Part shown: positions 61,706-64,000 of the stretch, one piece after another | Numbering within the stretch: position 1 is the stretch's first letter | Layout of the letters: each line of letters begins with the position of its first letter | Assembly: GCF_000620465.1 (NCBI RefSeq) | Contig: NZ_JIBE01000003.1 | Span: 1-64,000, forward strand | From: Ralstonia sp. UNC404CL21Col | Lineage (GTDB): Bacteria; Pseudomonadota; Gammaproteobacteria; Burkholderiales; Burkholderiaceae | Length of the DNA: 64,000 bases | Direction of reading: 5' to 3' | The notes under the pieces: generated by a model | Seen by the model: only the letters and a program-made list of their open reading frames with translations | Database searches by the model: none | What the model was told of the DNA's origin: nothing | Translations under genes and position numbers: made by a program

Positions 61706-64000
61706 TTACGCTGCCTCCGCCATGGTCAGCGCGGCATCCATGTCCACCGCCACAATCCGGGACACACCTTGTTCCTGCATGGTCACACCGATGAGCTGTT
61801 GCGCCATTTCCATCGCAATCTTGTTGTGAGAAATAAAAACGAATTGGGTCTTGTCGGACATGCGCTTGACCATGTTGGCGTAGCGCTCGGTGTTGGCGTC
61901 GTCCAGCGGCGCGTCCACCTCATCCAGCAAGCAGAACGGGGCCGGATTCAGCTGGAACATCGCAAACACCAGCGCAATGGCGGTCAGCGCTTTCTCGCCG
62001 CCCGACAGCAGGTGAATGGTCGAGTTCTTCTTGCCCGGCGGCTGCGCCATCACCTGCACGCCCGCATCGAGAATCTCTTCGCCGGTCATCATCAGCTTGG
62101 CCTGGCCGCCGCCGAACAGCGTCGGGAACAGCTCGCCAAAGTGATAGTTGACCTGGTCGAACGTGCCTTGCAGCAGCGCGCGTGTTTCCTGGTCGATCTT
62201 GCGGATGGCGTCTTCCAGCGTGGTGATGGCGTCGGTCAAATCGGCCGATTGCGCATCGAGGAAGCCCTTGCGCTCGCGCGCCGCCGCCAGTTCGTCCAGG
62301 GCGGCCATGTTGACCGGGCCGAGCGCGTTGATGGCGTTGTTGATGCGCGTGACTTCGCCTTGCAGGTACGACGGTTTCAGATCGCCCGTCAGACGTTCGG
62401 CCAACGCCGCTTCGTCAACATTGGCAGCGGTGAGTTGCTCGGTGAACTGCTCCTGGTTCAGGCGCGCGGCCTGTTCCTTCAATTGCAGCTCGGTAATGCG
62501 ATCGCGCAGCGGTTGCTGGGCGCGCTCGGCGGTCAGGCGTTGCTCGTCGTGCGTGCGCAGTTGCGCGGTCAGCGCATCCAGTTCCATGCGCGCCAGCCCG
62601 AGCTTTTCCTCCTTCTCGGCACGGCGCTCCAGCGCTTCCTGCAGTCCGGTATGCGCGGTCTGCTCGTTGATGGTTTCCAGCTCGGCGCGCGCGTTTTCCA
62701 GCGTCAGCACGATCTGCTGCGCCTGGTCGCTCGCTACCTGGATGTTGCGCTTCAGTTCGGCAATGCGGTTCTGCAGATTGCGTTCGGCAAAGTGCGCCTC
62801 TTGTGCGCCGCGCTCCTGATCGCGCAAGGCGTTGCGTGCGTCGCTCAGGCGAACTTCCAGCGCTTCGAACGCCTGCTGGCTGTCTTCGAAACGGGCCTGC
62901 ATGTCGGCGAGCGCCGCGTCGTGCTGTTCGAACGTCGCTTCGGATTCGGCACGGATGGCGCGCTGCTCTTCGATCTGCGCGCGAATCTCTTCCAGCTCGC
63001 TGTCAATCTGGCCGCTGCGCGCGTTGTAGCGCTCCATCGCCTGCGACAGTTTGAGCACATCCATCTGCAACACGTGGACGCGGCGCGTGGCCTGTTCGGC
63101 GCGAGCCCGCACCTGCGTGAGGTTCTGGCTGGCTTGGCTGTACGCCGCTTCAGCGCGCACGGCGGCGCTCTTGGCTTCGTCCGCCAACAGCATCTGCGCA
63201 CGCACTTGCTTGTTCAGGTTTTCGATTTCCTGCGCACGAGCCAGCATGCCGGCCTGCTCGGAATCAGGCGCGTACAACTGCACCGACGACCGGCCAATCA
63301 GGTGCCCAGCCTGGACGACAAACGTGCCGCCTTCCGGCAGCGTCTGCCGCGCGGCGAGCGCAGCCTGCATGTCGTCGGCGATATAGACGTCGGCCAGCCA
63401 GTCTTGCAGCACGGCGCGCATGCCGGGCTCCGTCACTTGCACCAGCGACATCAACGGACGCAACCCGGCGGGCGCTTCCACCGGACGCGCTGCGGGCGGC
63501 GGCGCATAAAAAGCCAGCTTGGCGGGCGGCGCGTCGGCAGCAAACGCTTTGATCCAATCGAGGTTGGAGACTTCCAGCGCGCCAAGCTTTTCGCGCAGCA
63601 CCGCTTCGAGTGCGGGCTCCCAGCCCTGCTCGATCTGCAGCTTCTTCCAGAAGCGCGGCAGTTCGCTCAGTTCGTGCTTGGCCAGCCACGGCTGGACCTT
63701 GCCGTCGGTCTGCACGTTTTCCTGCAGCTGTTTGAGCGCGGCAAGGCGGGCTTCCAGGCTGGCAATCGCGGCGGCCTCCGATTGCACGCGGTCCTGCGCG
63801 GCGCGGCGTGCCTCGTCGAGCTGCGGCACCTGCGTCTCGGCGTCTTCCAGCGCGGCTTGCGCTTCGGCTAACACCTCTTCCTGCTCGGCCAGTTCGGCAC
63901 GCAGGGTTTCGAGCTGCACGTCGTCCGGCTTGTCGAGGCCAGAGGACTCCTGCGTCAGACGTTCGCGGCGCTGCTCAAGCTGCAGCAGCGCCTGATCGGC
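61706..64000 (-). CDS. smc: Chromosome segregation protein SMC, partial (N-terminus beyond window)
   Basis: C-terminal two-thirds of SMC, which compacts and segregates DNA with ScpAB. The visible frame starts in the coiled coil at the window edge. The hinge lies near 63400-63900 (VQPWLAKHELSELPRFWKKL and VYIADDMQAALAARQTLPEGG), followed by a long coiled coil. The ABC head half is at the end: the signature LSGGEKALTAIA and Walker B PFCLLDEVDAPLDDANTERY. The Walker A half is outside the window. The frame is open without stop to base 64000. Confidence 0.96.
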   Translation of the reverse strand, partial: ADQALLQLEQRRERLTQESSGLDKPDDVQLETLRAELAEQEEVLAEAQAALEDAETQVPQLDEARRAAQDRVQSEAAAIASLEARLAALKQLQENVQTDGKVQPWLAKHELSELPRFWKKLQIEQGWEPALEAVLREKLGALEVSNLDWIKAFAADAPPAKLAFYAPPPAARPVEAPAGLRPLMSLVQVTEPGMRAVLQDWLADVYIADDMQAALAARQTLPEGGTFVVQAGHLIGRSSVQLYAPDSEQAGMLARAQEIENLNKQVRAQMLLADEAKSAAVRAEAAYSQASQNLTQVRARAEQATRRVHVLQMDVLKLSQAMERYNARSGQIDSELEEIRAQIEEQRAIRAESEATFEQHDAALADMQARFEDSQQAFEALEVRLSDARNALRDQERGAQEAHFAERNLQNRIAELKRNIQVASDQAQQIVLTLENARAELETINEQTAHTGLQEALERRAEKEEKLGLARMELDALTAQLRTHDEQRLTAERAQQPLRDRITELQLKEQAARLNQEQFTEQLTAANVDEAALAERLTGDLKPSYLQGEVTRINNAINALGPVNMAALDELAAARERKGFLDAQSADLTDAITTLEDAIRKIDQETRALLQGTFDQVNYHFGELFPTLFGGGQAKLMMTGEEILDAGVQVMAQPPGKKNSTIHLLSGGEKALTAIALVFAMFQLNPAPFCLLDEVDAPLDDANTERYANMVKRMSDKTQFVFISHNKIAMEMAQQLIGVTMQEQGVSRIVAVDMDAALTMAEAA

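Overview
The window looks like a chromosomal segment of a Ralstonia species (Betaproteobacteria, Burkholderiaceae), most likely of the R. pickettii group. The evidence is the high GC content, the betaproteobacterial gene order rpsB-tsf-pyrH-frr-uppS-cdsA-dxr-rseP-bamA-skp-lpxD-fabZ-lpxA-lpxB-rnhB, the ppsA/ppsR pair and the smc-zipA-ligA order. The species cannot be fixed from sequence reading alone. No tRNA, rRNA, insertion sequence, prophage or CRISPR array was seen.

Region 1 (1-14509) is an accessory sugar-catabolism locus built around a GntR/FadR-type regulator. Leftward from about 9.5 kb runs an operon for an ABC sugar importer, then a full non-phosphorylating L-fucose pathway (2-keto-3-deoxy-L-fuconate dehydrogenase, 2,4-diketo-3-deoxy-L-fuconate hydrolase, L-fuconate dehydratase, L-fuconolactonase, L-fucose dehydrogenase, mutarotase), then an outer-membrane porin cut by the window edge. 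Rightward from about 10.6 kb runs a three-gene operon resembling L-galactonate 5-dehydrogenase, tagaturonate reductase and altronate dehydratase. L-fucose is 6-deoxy-L-galactose, so the two operons may form one L-fucose/L-galactose regulon. Six copies of a palindromic site related to TTGGCCTGACCAA lie upstream of the two operons.

Region 2 (14.5-18.0 kb) holds poorly characterised genes: a DUF2182 membrane protein, a DUF899 thioredoxin-like protein, a divergent TPR plus double winged-helix regulator and a cytoplasmic beta-propeller protein.

Region 3 (18.1-30.6 kb) is housekeeping: a cold-shock protein, guaB-(membrane protein)-guaA, an EamA exporter, a DUF4124 protein, a RatA-like and RnfH pair, smpB, a stomatin/NfeD pair, and ppsA with its divergent regulator kinase/phosphatase.

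Region 4 (30.7-34.3 kb) is a small accessory operon: an M24-fold peptidase-like protein, an epoxide-hydrolase/short-chain-dehydrogenase fusion resembling mycobacterial EphD, and a PF10118 metal-dependent hydrolase.

Region 5 (34.4-50.7 kb) is the leftward translation, isoprenoid and envelope cluster from rpsB down to an SpoU-type RNA methyltransferase, with coupled starts and stops through lpxD-fabZ-lpxA-lpxB. Region 6 (50.7-64 kb) carries map-glnD-rluB rightward, then leftward a lipoprotein hydrolase and the chain smc-zipA-ligA-def. Unusual proteins here are RluB, with 28 arginine-rich repeats before its catalytic domain, and LigA, with an apparent extra helix-hairpin-helix unit.
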